This document shows positions 14,862 through 24,700 of a DNA stretch of 64,000 nucleotides, piece after piece. The notes under the pieces are model-generated. The model saw nothing but the letters and a program-made list of their open reading frames with translations. It did no database searches and was not told where the DNA came from. Position numbers and translations under genes: made by a program. The number at the start of each line of letters is the position of its first letter. Position 1 is the first letter of the stretch. The stretch is taken from NCBI RefSeq assembly GCF_007341385.1, contig NZ_VJYD01000016.1:41276-105275 (forward strand), written 5' to 3'. This stretch comes from Flavobacterium daemonense (GTDB lineage Bacteria; Bacteroidota; Bacteroidia; Flavobacteriales; Flavobacteriaceae).

Positions 14862-17606
14862 TTGACATGTCAAAAAACAAGCCATACTTTTACAAAAATA
14901 GCATTTAAACCTTTGCACACAAACTTATTTAATATCGTTTTATTATCATTTTTCCTAACAATAGGATGTGGTAAAGTATATTCGCAAGAAATAAAAAACC
15001 CAAAAAAGCCCTTACCAACTGTAAAACAACCAAATAAAGCTCCCGCTCCAAAAATTGAGCCTGCAAAACAAACAGACAAAACGACTGTTGGTAAAATTGA
15101 CACTGTAAAAGTTGACAGCATCAAACCTCCAAAGACTTTTCTTGACGGAAAAGTAAAATACAAAGCAAAAGATTACGCAAAAATTGATCAGAAGAAAAAA
15201 CTGATCACCTTATATAATGAAGCAGAACTATATTATAAGGATGTCGAACTTAAATCTGGAATCATTGTTCTAGATTATGCCAAGGATGAAGTTTATGCCG
15301 GAAGAATAAAAGATTCTGCAGGAGTTTTAATTCAGTATCCAAATTTCAAGCAAGGATCAAACGAAGTACAACCTGATTCTATCCGATTTAATTTTAAGAC
15401 AAAAAAAGCCTTAATCTTCAATTCAAGAACAGAACAAGGAGAATTTAAGATAAAGGCTGCCGTTACTAAAAAAGAAAATGATTCTGTTTACTTTTTGAGA
15501 GGTGCGCGTTTCACAACATCTACAGATGTTGACAATCCTGAATATTATTTCCAAACCAACAAAGTAAAATTTGTTCCTGGAAAAAAAGTAGTAACAGGTT
15601 TAACAAACATGGTTATTGCTGATGTTCCAACTCCTCTAGCACTGCCTTTTGCTTATTTTCCAATGAGTGAAGAAAAAAGCGTTTCAGGGATTATCATACC
15701 AAGTTATAACGACTCAAATACAAGAGGTTTTTCATTGCAAAATGGAGGATATTATTTTGCTTTAAGCGATAATTACGACCTGACCGTTCTCGGAGATTAT
15801 TACACCAACGGAAGTTACGCCATGCGCTTTGAATCGGCGTATGCCACAAGGTACAAGTATAGAGGTAATATCAATGTCCGTTTTGAGAATTTGATCAGCA
15901 GCGAAAGAGGTTATCCTGATTACTCCAAACAAAATATTTACAACATTCAGTGGTCGCACTCAAAAGACACAAAATCGAATCCGAATTCAACGTTTTCTGC
16001 TTCGGTAAACATGGGTAGTAGTAAATATTTCAAGCAATCTATCAATCAAGCGAACATTGGTTCAAACTTGAACAATACGTTAAGTTCATCTATTTCTTGG
16101 AACAAAACATTTAACACCATTCCACAAGCCCGAATTGCTTTAACAGCAACGCATTCGCAAAATACACAAACAGAAGTTATTAATATGACATTACCTTCGC
16201 TACAAGCAAGTATTGATCGTGTTTATCCTTTTGTTGGAAAAGACGGCGTAAAAAAAGGTTTTATAAAGAACATTAACTTACAATATAACTTAAGCGGTAA
16301 AAACAGTTTCGTAACGACCGATTCTTTATTCTTTAAGCCTCAAATGTTTAAAGATGCCCAAATTGGAATGCAGCATACAATTCCGTTAAGCACAAACTTT
16401 AAATTATTCAAGTATTTCAGTGCCGGAATGTCAACTAACTACCAAGAAACATGGGTAACTAAAACAATCAGCAGAAGTTACGACCCAGACCAAAGCAAAG
16501 TTGTTGATCAAACTGTAAATGGTTTTGATGCATTTAGAACCTACAATTTCAGTTCAAATTTAGGAACTACAATTTATGGAACTTTCAATTTTGGTTCTGA
16601 TAAAAAAATTCAATCGATTCGCCATGTCATGCGTCCATCTATCACGTACGCATATACACCGAGTTTTGAAAAATACTACGACACCTATGCCGTAGATGCT
16701 TCTGGCCGAATTACGACCGAATATACCCGTTTTGAAGGTGGTATTTATGGCGCACCTGGAAAAGAAAATTCAAACATTGTAGGTTTCTCTTTAAGCAATA
16801 CTTTTGAAGCAAAAGTAAGAGATCGCGACAGCACAAAAACGGAACCTAAAAAAATCATGCTTTTAAATAACTTGAACTTCAGTACGAGTTATAATTTTAA
16901 TGCAGACGGCAGGCAGACTTTAGCTTGGCAACCTGTACTTGTATCTGGAGGAACACAGTTTTTTGACAACAAAATGAATATGAATTTTGGTGCTACTTTA
17001 GATCCGTACGCTATTGACAATTCAGGAACAAGAATAAACACGTACAATATCGATAATGGCGGAAGTTTGTTTAGATTAACTAGCGCCAATGTTACTTTAA
17101 ATTATTCGTTCTCCAATAAAGGTGGGGAAAAAGAAAAAAACAATACGCAGAGTCAGCGGAACGGAGGACGTAACGATGACTTATTTGGAACCAATACTGA
17201 CTTGACTGATAGCAGAAACAGCCAATTTGCCAAAGAAAAAGATGATGATAAAGATGTCATTACAGAGTTTTTCAATGCTAAAATTCCGTGGGATATGACA
17301 ATGGCCTACTCATTGACTTATTCAAATGTAAACCGAGAAAACAAAATTACTGGAAACTCCATTATGATTTCCATCAATACTGATATTACGCCAAAATGGA
17401 AAGGTGGTGTTTCTACGGGATATGATTTTGTACAAAAAGGAGTTACTTTTACTCAATTCCGTTTTGAAAGAGACTTATTAAGCTGGCGTATGGCCTTTAA
17501 CTGGCAACCGCTAGGAACCAATTCTAACTGGAACTTCTTCATCGGAATTAAATCTGGTGTCTTGAGTGACATTAAATGGAATAAACGAAGCGTTTCTAAT
17601 CGCTAA
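14862..17606 (+). CDS. lptD: Putative LPS-assembly outer-membrane protein LptD
   Basis: A protein of about 914 residues of the LptD/OstA type, which inserts lipopolysaccharide into the outer leaflet. After a signal peptide (FNIVLLSFFLTIGCGKVYSQ) and a Pro/Lys linker comes the periplasmic OstA beta-jellyroll (about 70-230), then a large beta-barrel with many aromatic-ended strands, finishing in a loop and RSVSNR. No ATG fits: TTG at 14829, 14862 and 14913 are all in frame. 14862 is preferred because it lies after the candidate -7 box and keeps a full signal peptide. Next to amidase and MlaD genes in an envelope-building neighbourhood. Confidence 0.85.
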   Translation: MTCQKTSHTFTKIAFKPLHTNLFNIVLLSFFLTIGCGKVYSQEIKNPKKPLPTVKQPNKAPAPKIEPAKQTDKTTVGKIDTVKVDSIKPPKTFLDGKVKYKAKDYAKIDQKKKLITLYNEAELYYKDVELKSGIIVLDYAKDEVYAGRIKDSAGVLIQYPNFKQGSNEVQPDSIRFNFKTKKALIFNSRTEQGEFKIKAAVTKKENDSVYFLRGARFTTSTDVDNPEYYFQTNKVKFVPGKKVVTGLTNMVIADVPTPLALPFAYFPMSEEKSVSGIIIPSYNDSNTRGFSLQNGGYYFALSDNYDLTVLGDYYTNGSYAMRFESAYATRYKYRGNINVRFENLISSERGYPDYSKQNIYNIQWSHSKDTKSNPNSTFSASVNMGSSKYFKQSINQANIGSNLNNTLSSSISWNKTFNTIPQARIALTATHSQNTQTEVINMTLPSLQASIDRVYPFVGKDGVKKGFIKNINLQYNLSGKNSFVTTDSLFFKPQMFKDAQIGMQHTIPLSTNFKLFKYFSAGMSTNYQETWVTKTISRSYDPDQSKVVDQTVNGFDAFRTYNFSSNLGTTIYGTFNFGSDKKIQSIRHVMRPSITYAYTPSFEKYYDTYAVDASGRITTEYTRFEGGIYGAPGKENSNIVGFSLSNTFEAKVRDRDSTKTEPKKIMLLNNLNFSTSYNFNADGRQTLAWQPVLVSGGTQFFDNKMNMNFGATLDPYAIDNSGTRINTYNIDNGGSLFRLTSANVTLNYSFSNKGGEKEKNNTQSQRNGGRNDDLFGTNTDLTDSRNSQFAKEKDDDKDVITEFFNAKIPWDMTMAYSLTYSNVNRENKITGNSIMISINTDITPKWKGGVSTGYDFVQKGVTFTQFRFERDLLSWRMAFNWQPLGTNSNWNFFIGIKSGVLSDIKWNKRSVSNR

Positions 17607-17634
17607 ACAATTTTCGAATCAAAATACTTTCATT

Positions 17635-18015
17635 ATGAAAAAAATCATTTTTACCGAAAAAGCTCCAGCTCCAATCGGTCCGTATAATCAAGCCGTTTTA
17701 TCAGGAAATACACTTTATGCTTCTGGTCAAATTGCGATTAATCCAGCATCAGGAGAACTTGTTACAGACAATATTAATGACGAAACAAAACAAGTTATGG
17801 AAAATATTGCAGCCATTTTAGAAGCTGCCGACATGACTTTTGAAAACGTTGTTAAAGCCTCTATCTTTATTATGGACATGAATAATTTCGCGGCCATAAA
17901 CACCGTTTACGGATCTTATTTTAACGAAAAAACCGCTCCAGCACGTGAAACGGTTCAAGTGGCATGTTTGCCAAAAAATGTAAATGTTGAAATTTCTATA
18001 ATTGCAGTGCAATAG
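17635..18015 (+). CDS. ridA: RidA family enamine/imine deaminase
   Basis: A 126-residue cytoplasmic protein of the YjgF/YER057c/UK114 family, which hydrolyses reactive enamines/imines (such as 2-aminoacrylate) made by PLP enzymes. Family marks: APAPIGPYNQAV near the N-terminus, the SGQIAINPASGELV strand, and PARETVQVACLPKNVNVEISIIA with the substrate-binding Arg. The start is the ATG at 17635; the frame reaches back into the end of lptD but homologues begin at MKKIIFTEKAPAP. Its last 20 bases overlap mgsA on the opposite strand. Confidence 0.92.
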   Translation: MKKIIFTEKAPAPIGPYNQAVLSGNTLYASGQIAINPASGELVTDNINDETKQVMENIAAILEAADMTFENVVKASIFIMDMNNFAAINTVYGSYFNEKTAPARETVQVACLPKNVNVEISIIAVQ

Positions 18016-18370
18016 CATCTAATAATAATTGTGCCGTTGCTTCATTTGTTGCCAGCGGCACATTATGCACATCGCAAACACGAATCAGCATATTGATATC
18101 TGCTTCATGCGGATGACTAGACAAGGGATCTTTGAAAAAGAAAACCATATTAGTGATTCCTTCTGCAACTCTTCCAGCAATTTGAGCGTCACCGCCCAAA
18201 GGCCCAGAAAGCATTCGCTGTGTCTTAAATCCAGCAGCTTCAGCTTTTCCTCCAGTTGTACCAGTACCAATCAATTTGATTTTCTCATTATGAAGTATTG
18301 CTTCATTTTTAATTAGAAAATCAATCAAATCAGCTTTTTTTCCATCATGTGCAATAATTGCAATTTCCAT
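17996..18370 (-). CDS. mgsA: Methylglyoxal synthase
   Basis: Converts dihydroxyacetone phosphate to methylglyoxal and phosphate, bypassing lower glycolysis when triose phosphates accumulate. The 124-residue protein has the phosphate-binding GTGTTGG loop, the catalytic Asp in GPLGGDAQIA and the conserved FFFKDPLSSHPHEADI segment seen in E. coli MgsA, which is slightly longer. Start at the ATG at 18370 (MEIAIIAHDGKK). It is 10 bases after the BadF-type kinase, with pfkA and gap upstream on the same strand, which supports a role as a glycolytic overflow valve. The 3' end overlaps ridA by 20 bases. Confidence 0.93.
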   Translation of the reverse strand: MEIAIIAHDGKKADLIDFLIKNEAILHNEKIKLIGTGTTGGKAEAAGFKTQRMLSGPLGGDAQIAGRVAEGITNMVFFFKDPLSSHPHEADINMLIRVCDVHNVPLATNEATAQLLLDAIALQL

Positions 18371-18380
18371 AAATCCAGAA

Positions 18381-19232
18381 CTATTGGTTAGCAACATGAT
18401 AAGCAATTAGACCATCAATAGGTCTTCTTAAAACATTTCCTAATTTAAGCTCGTATTTATTGAATGTTTCTTGCAATTCATCTTTTAAATAAAACGCGAT
18501 AGAACCAACAAAATGCACAGGAACTTCTTTGCAGTTATCAAACTGTTTGATGTAGTTTTTAACAAAAGACTTCATTCCTTTGAAAATAATTTTTCTGCAG
18601 AATTCAGTGTCTTTATGTTTAATTAAAAACTTAGCATAAGTCGCTAAATAAGCATTAGGATTTGGCTCTTTGTATAATTTATTTTTAATAAAATCAGGAT
18701 CAACGTCATACTCTTTTTCAAGTTCAACAGCCAATTCTTTAGGCATTTTATTAAAATAGTACTTTCTGATTAATTCTTTTCCAAAAACATTTCCGCTGCA
18801 ATCATCCATTACGATATATCCTAATGACTGAACTTTTTGATGCAAAACTTTACCATCAAAATAACTGCAGTTAGAACCCGTTCCTAAAATAGAAACAATA
18901 GCTTCTTCTCCTTTTGGAGTTGTCGCATATACAGCTGCATAAGTATCTTCCTGAACATCTACAATAGCGTTAGAAAAATACTCCTGAAAGATTTGTTTCA
19001 ATGATTCTTTCATTCTGTCTGTTCCACATCCTGCTCCGTAAAAGAACAAATGTGTTGCATTTTTTTTGTTTTGTAAAATATCAAAACGATCGTTTAATCT
19101 TTCAACGATTTCTGGACCGTCAAGGATTTCAGGGTTTAAACCCAAAGTTTGTGTTGTGAATAATACTTTTCCATTATCATCAATTGCAATCCAATCTGCT
19201 TTAGTAGATCCACTATCAACTATTAATTTCAT
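18381..19232 (-). CDS. BadF/BadG/BcrA/BcrD-type ATPase, probable N-acetylglucosamine kinase-like
   Basis: A 283-residue actin-fold kinase. N-terminal phosphate-1 motif VDSGSTKADW, a second motif SILGTGSNCSYFDG, and adenosine-side residues VHFVGSIAFYLKDEL. This pattern matches the family that includes human GlcNAc kinase and the bacterial BadF-type ATPases. The sugar substrate cannot be read from the sequence. It lies between gap (behind a terminator) and mgsA (10 bases), so it is probably transcribed with mgsA. A role in amino sugar or cell-wall sugar salvage is an inference. Confidence 0.8.
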   Translation of the reverse strand: MKLIVDSGSTKADWIAIDDNGKVLFTTQTLGLNPEILDGPEIVERLNDRFDILQNKKNATHLFFYGAGCGTDRMKESLKQIFQEYFSNAIVDVQEDTYAAVYATTPKGEEAIVSILGTGSNCSYFDGKVLHQKVQSLGYIVMDDCSGNVFGKELIRKYYFNKMPKELAVELEKEYDVDPDFIKNKLYKEPNPNAYLATYAKFLIKHKDTEFCRKIIFKGMKSFVKNYIKQFDNCKEVPVHFVGSIAFYLKDELQETFNKYELKLGNVLRRPIDGLIAYHVANQ

Positions 19233-19316
19233 TTTATTTTTTGTTTTTGGATTAGTTTTTCTTTAACCGATTTAAAAGTGTGATATTTACATTAATTAAA
19301 GACATAACAAAATAAG

Positions 19317-19348
19317 AAAATCCCGTTACTACAAAATAACGGGATTTT
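19317..19348 (-). terminator. Terminator after gap
   Basis: A 12-bp stem (AAAATCCCGTTA with its complement) and 8-base loop, with T-rich flanks on both sides. It separates gap from the kinase-mgsA pair and could work on either strand. Confidence 0.85.
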
Positions 19349-19364
19349 CCACAAATATATATTA

Positions 19365-20369
19365 TTATTTTAAACCTGCAATATGCACAGACAGGTCGAT
19401 CAATTTACTAGAGTATCCGTACTCATTATCGTACCAAGATACTAATTTGAAGAAAGTTGAATTTAATCCGATTCCTGCACCAGCATCAACGATTGAAGTT
19501 CTTTTGTCAGAAATAAAATCTTGAGATACAACAGCATCTTCAGTATATCCTAAGATACCTTTCATTTCATTTTCAGAAGCTTTTTTCAATACAGCCAAGA
19601 TTTCTTCGTAAGAAGTTTCTTTAGCCACTTTTACAGTTAAATCTACTACAGAAACGTCAGCAGTAGGAACACGGAAAGACATTCCAGTTAATTTTCCATT
19701 CAAAGATGGGATAACTTTTCCAACCGCTTTTGCAGCACCTGTTGAAGAAGGAATGATGTTGATTGCAGCCGCACGTCCACCTCTCCAGTCTTTTCTAGAA
19801 GGTCCGTCAGCAGTCATTTGAGTTGAAGTTGTTGCGTGAACAGTTGTCATTAAACCTTCAACAATTCCGAAATTATCGTGGATAACTTTAGCTAATGGAG
19901 CTAAACAGTTTGTAGTACAAGAAGCGTTAGAAACAACTAAGTCAGAAGCTTTTGCAGTTTCGTGGTTAACACCCATTACAAACATTGGAGCATCAGCAGA
20001 TGGAGCAGAAATGATAACTTTTTTAGCTCCTCCTTTTAAGTGCTCGCTTGCAGTTTCGATAGTTGTGAAAATACCAGTACATTCAGCAACTACGTCAACA
20101 TCAACTTCGTTCCATTTTAAGTCAGCTGGATTTCTTTCAGCAGTAATACGGATGTTTCTTCCGTTTACATAAAGTTTTCCTTCTTTAACTTCTACAGTTC
20201 CGTTGAAACGACCGTGAACTGAATCATATTTTAATAAGTAAGCCAAGTGATCTACATCTAATAAATCATTGATCGCTACTACTTCTACATTATCTCTGTT
20301 GAAAGACTCTCTAAAAACGATTCTTCCGATACGTCCAAATCCGTTTATTCCTAATTTTACTTTTGACAT
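19365..20369 (-). CDS. gap: Type I glyceraldehyde-3-phosphate dehydrogenase
   Basis: Oxidises glyceraldehyde-3-phosphate to 1,3-bisphosphoglycerate with NAD. The 334-residue protein has the Rossmann start GINGFGRIGR, the catalytic cysteine in SNASCTTNCLAP, the HATTSTQ segment with the base histidine and the SWYDNEYGYS C-terminus. Length is standard. NAD preference is suggested by the Asp-containing INDLLD loop. It follows pfkA by 92 bases on the same strand and has its own terminator, so it is either the second gene of a pfkA-gap unit or has a promoter in that gap. Confidence 0.97.
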   Translation of the reverse strand: MSKVKLGINGFGRIGRIVFRESFNRDNVEVVAINDLLDVDHLAYLLKYDSVHGRFNGTVEVKEGKLYVNGRNIRITAERNPADLKWNEVDVDVVAECTGIFTTIETASEHLKGGAKKVIISAPSADAPMFVMGVNHETAKASDLVVSNASCTTNCLAPLAKVIHDNFGIVEGLMTTVHATTSTQMTADGPSRKDWRGGRAAAINIIPSSTGAAKAVGKVIPSLNGKLTGMSFRVPTADVSVVDLTVKVAKETSYEEILAVLKKASENEMKGILGYTEDAVVSQDFISDKRTSIVDAGAGIGLNSTFFKLVSWYDNEYGYSSKLIDLSVHIAGLK

Positions 20370-20461
20370 TTTACTAATTTTTTGCTTTTGTTTTTATTAC
20401 ACTAATTTTAAAGTCTAATTTCCTCACAATAAACTTCTTTCCTTTTTTAAACTTTTATTTA

Positions 20462-21448
20462 TTAGGTCGACATAATGTCTGACACTCTTAATAATTCTCT
20501 ATCAATTTCTGATTTTCCTTTAATAGCCTGTTCAAGTGGCGTTAAAACAACTTTATCTTCTTTAAGTCCAACCATATAATTTGATTTTCCTTCAATTAAA
20601 GACTCCACAGCTTTTACTCCTAAACGGCTTGCCAATACACGATCAAAACAAGATGGAGAACCACCACGCTGCATGTGTCCTAAAACAGATACTCTTACGT
20701 CGTACTCTGGCAAATTAGCCTCAACGTAATCTTTTAATTCGAATACGTTTTTACCAATTTTATCGCCTTCGGCAATAACAACTATACTTGATGATTTTCC
20801 TGAAGCTTTACTTTTTTGAAGTGAATCTAACAAACGATCTAAACCAAGATCTTCTTCAGGAATAAGGATTTCTTCTGCTCCCGCCCCAATTCCGGCATTA
20901 AGAGCAATATGACCAGCATCTCTACCCATAACCTCTACAAAAAACAGACGATTATGTGAACTTGCTGTATCTCTAATTTTATCAATACAATCTACAACAG
21001 TATTTAAAGCAGTATCATAACCTAATGTGAAACTTGTACCATAAATATCATTATCAATTGTACCAGGAATTCCCATTACTGGAAAATCAAATTCTGAATT
21101 AAAAATTAATCCTCCGGTAAAACTTCCATCTCCACCAATAACCACTAGAGCATCAACTCCAGCTTTTAATAGATTATCGTGTGCTTTTTTTCTACCTTCT
21201 GGGGTTCTAAACTCAACCGAACGAGCCGATTTTAAAATCGTTCCGCCTTTGTTTACAATATTATTTACGCTTCGAGGGCCCATTTCTTTAAAATCACCTT
21301 CGATCATTCCTTGATACCCTCTATAAATTCCTATGCATTCTATATTATGATAAGCGCATGTTCGAACAACTGATCGTATTGCAGCATTCATTCCTGGCGA
21401 GTCTCCTCCTGAGGTTAGAACACCAACTTTTTTTATTGTTTTTGGCAT
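20462..21448 (-). CDS. pfkA: ATP-dependent 6-phosphofructokinase
   Basis: Phosphorylates fructose-6-phosphate, the committing step of glycolysis. The 328-residue protein has the ATP-binding GVLTSGGDSPGMNAAIR, the GGDGSFTGG loop, the GIPGTIDNDI motif with the catalytic Asp, MGRDAGHIA, and the fructose-binding LGHMQRGGSPSCFDR near the C-terminus. Length and motifs are those of bacterial allosteric group I enzymes, and the Gly of the GGDGS loop fits ATP rather than pyrophosphate use. It heads a minus-strand series pfkA, gap, kinase, mgsA. Confidence 0.97.
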   Translation of the reverse strand: MPKTIKKVGVLTSGGDSPGMNAAIRSVVRTCAYHNIECIGIYRGYQGMIEGDFKEMGPRSVNNIVNKGGTILKSARSVEFRTPEGRKKAHDNLLKAGVDALVVIGGDGSFTGGLIFNSEFDFPVMGIPGTIDNDIYGTSFTLGYDTALNTVVDCIDKIRDTASSHNRLFFVEVMGRDAGHIALNAGIGAGAEEILIPEEDLGLDRLLDSLQKSKASGKSSSIVVIAEGDKIGKNVFELKDYVEANLPEYDVRVSVLGHMQRGGSPSCFDRVLASRLGVKAVESLIEGKSNYMVGLKEDKVVLTPLEQAIKGKSEIDRELLRVSDIMST

Positions 21449-21700
21449 TATTTAAGTATTAAGTTGTAAAATTAGCAAACATTCACCACTTTTCCGGCTA
21501 TGTTTATCATAATTTAATAAAATATGTTAAATTCAAACGTTTTCGTTAATAAGTTTTTTGATACCAAAAAATTCATTTAAAATAATAAAAGGCACATATT
21601 TTAATTAAATCCTTAAAATTAACAATACATAAATGAAGTGTTATAAAATTGCGAAGTACACTTCAATTCAAAAAAGTGTTTAAAAATCTAAAATTAGCAC
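21449..21700. other. Gene-free AT-rich interval upstream of pfkA
   Basis: Between the TamB terminator and pfkA. No convincing reading frame or structured RNA was found. A near -7 match on the minus strand (AATGTTTG, one mismatch) lies about 30 bases before pfkA. Confidence 0.4.
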
Positions 21701-21730
21701 AAAAAAAAACCATTACGCGAATAATGGTTT
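21701..21730 (-). terminator. Terminator after the TamB gene
   Basis: On the minus strand AAACCATTA/TAATGGTTT form a 9-bp stem with a 6-base loop, followed by about ten T. It is about 27 bases past the stop. Confidence 0.85.
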
Positions 21731-21756
21731 ATAATTGGATTTTTTTTAACAATATC

Positions 21757-24700
21757 CTAAAAGTCGTCATTATCAGGAATTAAGCCCTGATTATTGTTTT
21801 GAGGCGGTGGTTTCTTTTCTTCCTCCTTTTTCTCTGGTTTCTTTTTATTCTTATCCGCATCTTTTTTAGTGGTAAAATTGATATAATCCGGATTTAAATA
21901 CGAATCCTGAACATCATCACCAGAACTTTTTATAGAGCGTTCTAATTTATGGTTCTTAAAGAGTTTGTTTACTAATTCGCTAAACGTATCAAAATCGACC
22001 TCATATGAGATACCCACACCTTGCGTATAGCCAATTCCTTGTCCTATATAATTAATGTCATTTTCTTTATTAAAAAGTCTCAGGTTCATTGAGCCGTCTT
22101 CATTTACTCGGTACAAAATTTCAATATCTCCAACAATAGCTGATTCATTAACTCCTCCTACCGGAACACCAACTTTTCCGTTTATCGAAATTTTTTCATT
22201 AATCTGCGACGAAATATTGGCCACAAACTGACCATCTGCTTCTTGTCCGATTCTTTTATCAGCAGAAATAAAATTCAAATCGATATTTACTTTGTCATTA
22301 TCTGATTTGATAATTCCCCCCAATAAACTTGCGGCAGTTTCGGCAAAAGTTCCAGACAAATCGCTCTGATTAAATCCGTCAGGACTCATAAACGAACCTG
22401 TCGAAAGCAAATACAAAGCCTGTGTCTGACGAACGTCTTTATCGTCTAATTTATATTGAATTTCCGATTTCAATACACTGCTCACCGATGGAAACTGAAT
22501 ATCAAAATTAGGATCCGGACTTGCTAAATCTCCTCTTAAACCAATAACAACTTCAACCGGCACTTTTTTATTAAAAGAAGAATTCTCTAATAATACAGCA
22601 GGATTTGCCGATGTTCTATAAACCGCTTCAAGATTCAGCTGGGCTTTCATTGGGTTTCCTTCCCAAATAATCGAACCTCCTTTTTTAACCGCAAACTTTT
22701 TGTCGATCAAACCGCCGTATTTAAAATTGTACGTTCCTTCATATGCCTGGAAATCTCCCCACATATTAAACTTGCCCAACGTATTGATTTTAAATAATAA
22801 TGATCCGTAACCTTTTCCTTTCATACCGTGTCCGGAATTTCTGTCTAAGATTACTTCGACTTCAGCGTCTGGCGTGATATCAAAATCAAATTCTAATTCA
22901 AGACCATTATAATTTCTTGTTTTTTCAACAATTCCGTTTGCTAAATTATATTTCTCCTTCGGTGTCACAAAATGGATCCAACTACTTTCTGCAGTACTCT
23001 GCGCATTGTTAATCGGAATTTTAACCTCGGTTCCTTTCTCAGATTTTGCAGCAACCTTAATAAACAAACCATCTGTAGGCCCTTTAATGCTGGCTGTTCC
23101 GTTTATGAATGCCGTACCAAAATAGGCAGCATCTTCACTGTCTTTAGTATCAAGTGCCAATAATCTTTTTGAAGTAACTGTTAAATCAAGCTTCCAGTCT
23201 CCAAAATTATGATGCTCAATTGTTCCGTTTAAAAGCCCTTTTGTTTTATACTTTGTATCGGTCATTTGATTATTTCTGAACAAAAACTTCTCATCCGTCA
23301 AATCAATTACGGTGCGGTCGCTTAATTCATAATCGGTATTTAGATACGGAATTGTCATTCCAGCTTTTTCAACATATAATCGTCCGTTGATTTCAGGTTT
23401 TTTTAAATTCCCAACAACAGACGCATTTCCAGAAACCGAACCTCTTACATTTGAAATAACATCACCACCAACTGGCCCTAACGTTGCCAGATTAAATCCT
23501 TCGAGCTTCAAATTTAAATCTAAAATCGTCTCTTTATTTTCAATTGCAAAAGTTCCGTTTGCTTTAAACGATTCCGCAAAACCATTTTGAATATTAGAAT
23601 TTATGGTGAATTTTTTAAAGCTTTCATCTCCGGCAATATCAAAATTCAGCGTTCCTAATTCGGTTTTATTCAAGTTAAGATGATCAATTTTAATAGAAGC
23701 CGTGGGTTGATAAACATTTTTATTCTGCTTATAATTGACGCTTCCGTTCAAATTTCCGTTAAAAACAAACTTAGAATTTAAAGGCGTAATTTTATTAATA
23801 TCAACGTCTTCAAAATTCAAGACGAGATCTTTATAATCGGTTCCTTTGATCACTCCGTTTAAGTCAATTTTTTGATTTTCGTGCGATAAAACGATATTAT
23901 CAAAAGTGAAATTTTTAAAATACTGATCTATAACAATCTGATTGTCTTTTTCTGATTTTTCGTTTAAATACCATAAATAGTCTTTAAACTTCATTTCAGA
24001 TTTTTTGATTCCAACAATATTGTTTTTATTTTTATCGATGGTATGAAACAAATCGAGATTAAAATAATCCTCGCCTTTATCGCCTCCTTTAAACTCGGAA
24101 CGAACAAACAAAGTATCTTTTGATGTTACATTGATCAAGTTAAAATCACGTATTTTGTAATACGGTGTTTTGATGCTGTCTAACTCCACAAAGGCATTAT
24201 AAAGCGCATTTTTATTATCAATATTGATTCGGATATTATCGAAAGTATTTTTATCTGCAGTAATTTTTTTCGATTTAAACCTGAACTTAAACTCTTGTAA
24301 ATCGGCATCAATTTTTCCACGTACAACCGTTGACGAATCCACATTCACTTCTGGATAAAGCATTTCGACAACCTTGTCATAAACATGGAAATTGAAACGC
24401 AAAAATTGTCCTTTTCTAACTGGATAAGGTTTGTAATTCGTATATAGACTTCCAACCGAATTCATAACCAATTTACCCAGCTGATCAAAACGGAATTTAC
24501 CCACGATTTTTCCATTTACAACATCCGTGGAATTAACTGTAATAGTTCGAAGCCTGTCTTCATCAAAACTTGAGTTGATTGTAATATCATCAAAAGCGTA
24601 AGTGTTTTTCGGATTTATATAGACCGCATCTTTTATAAAAATGTTTCCTTGAAGATTTTCTATAGAATTACCAGAAACCTGAACAACGGCATCTCCATTA

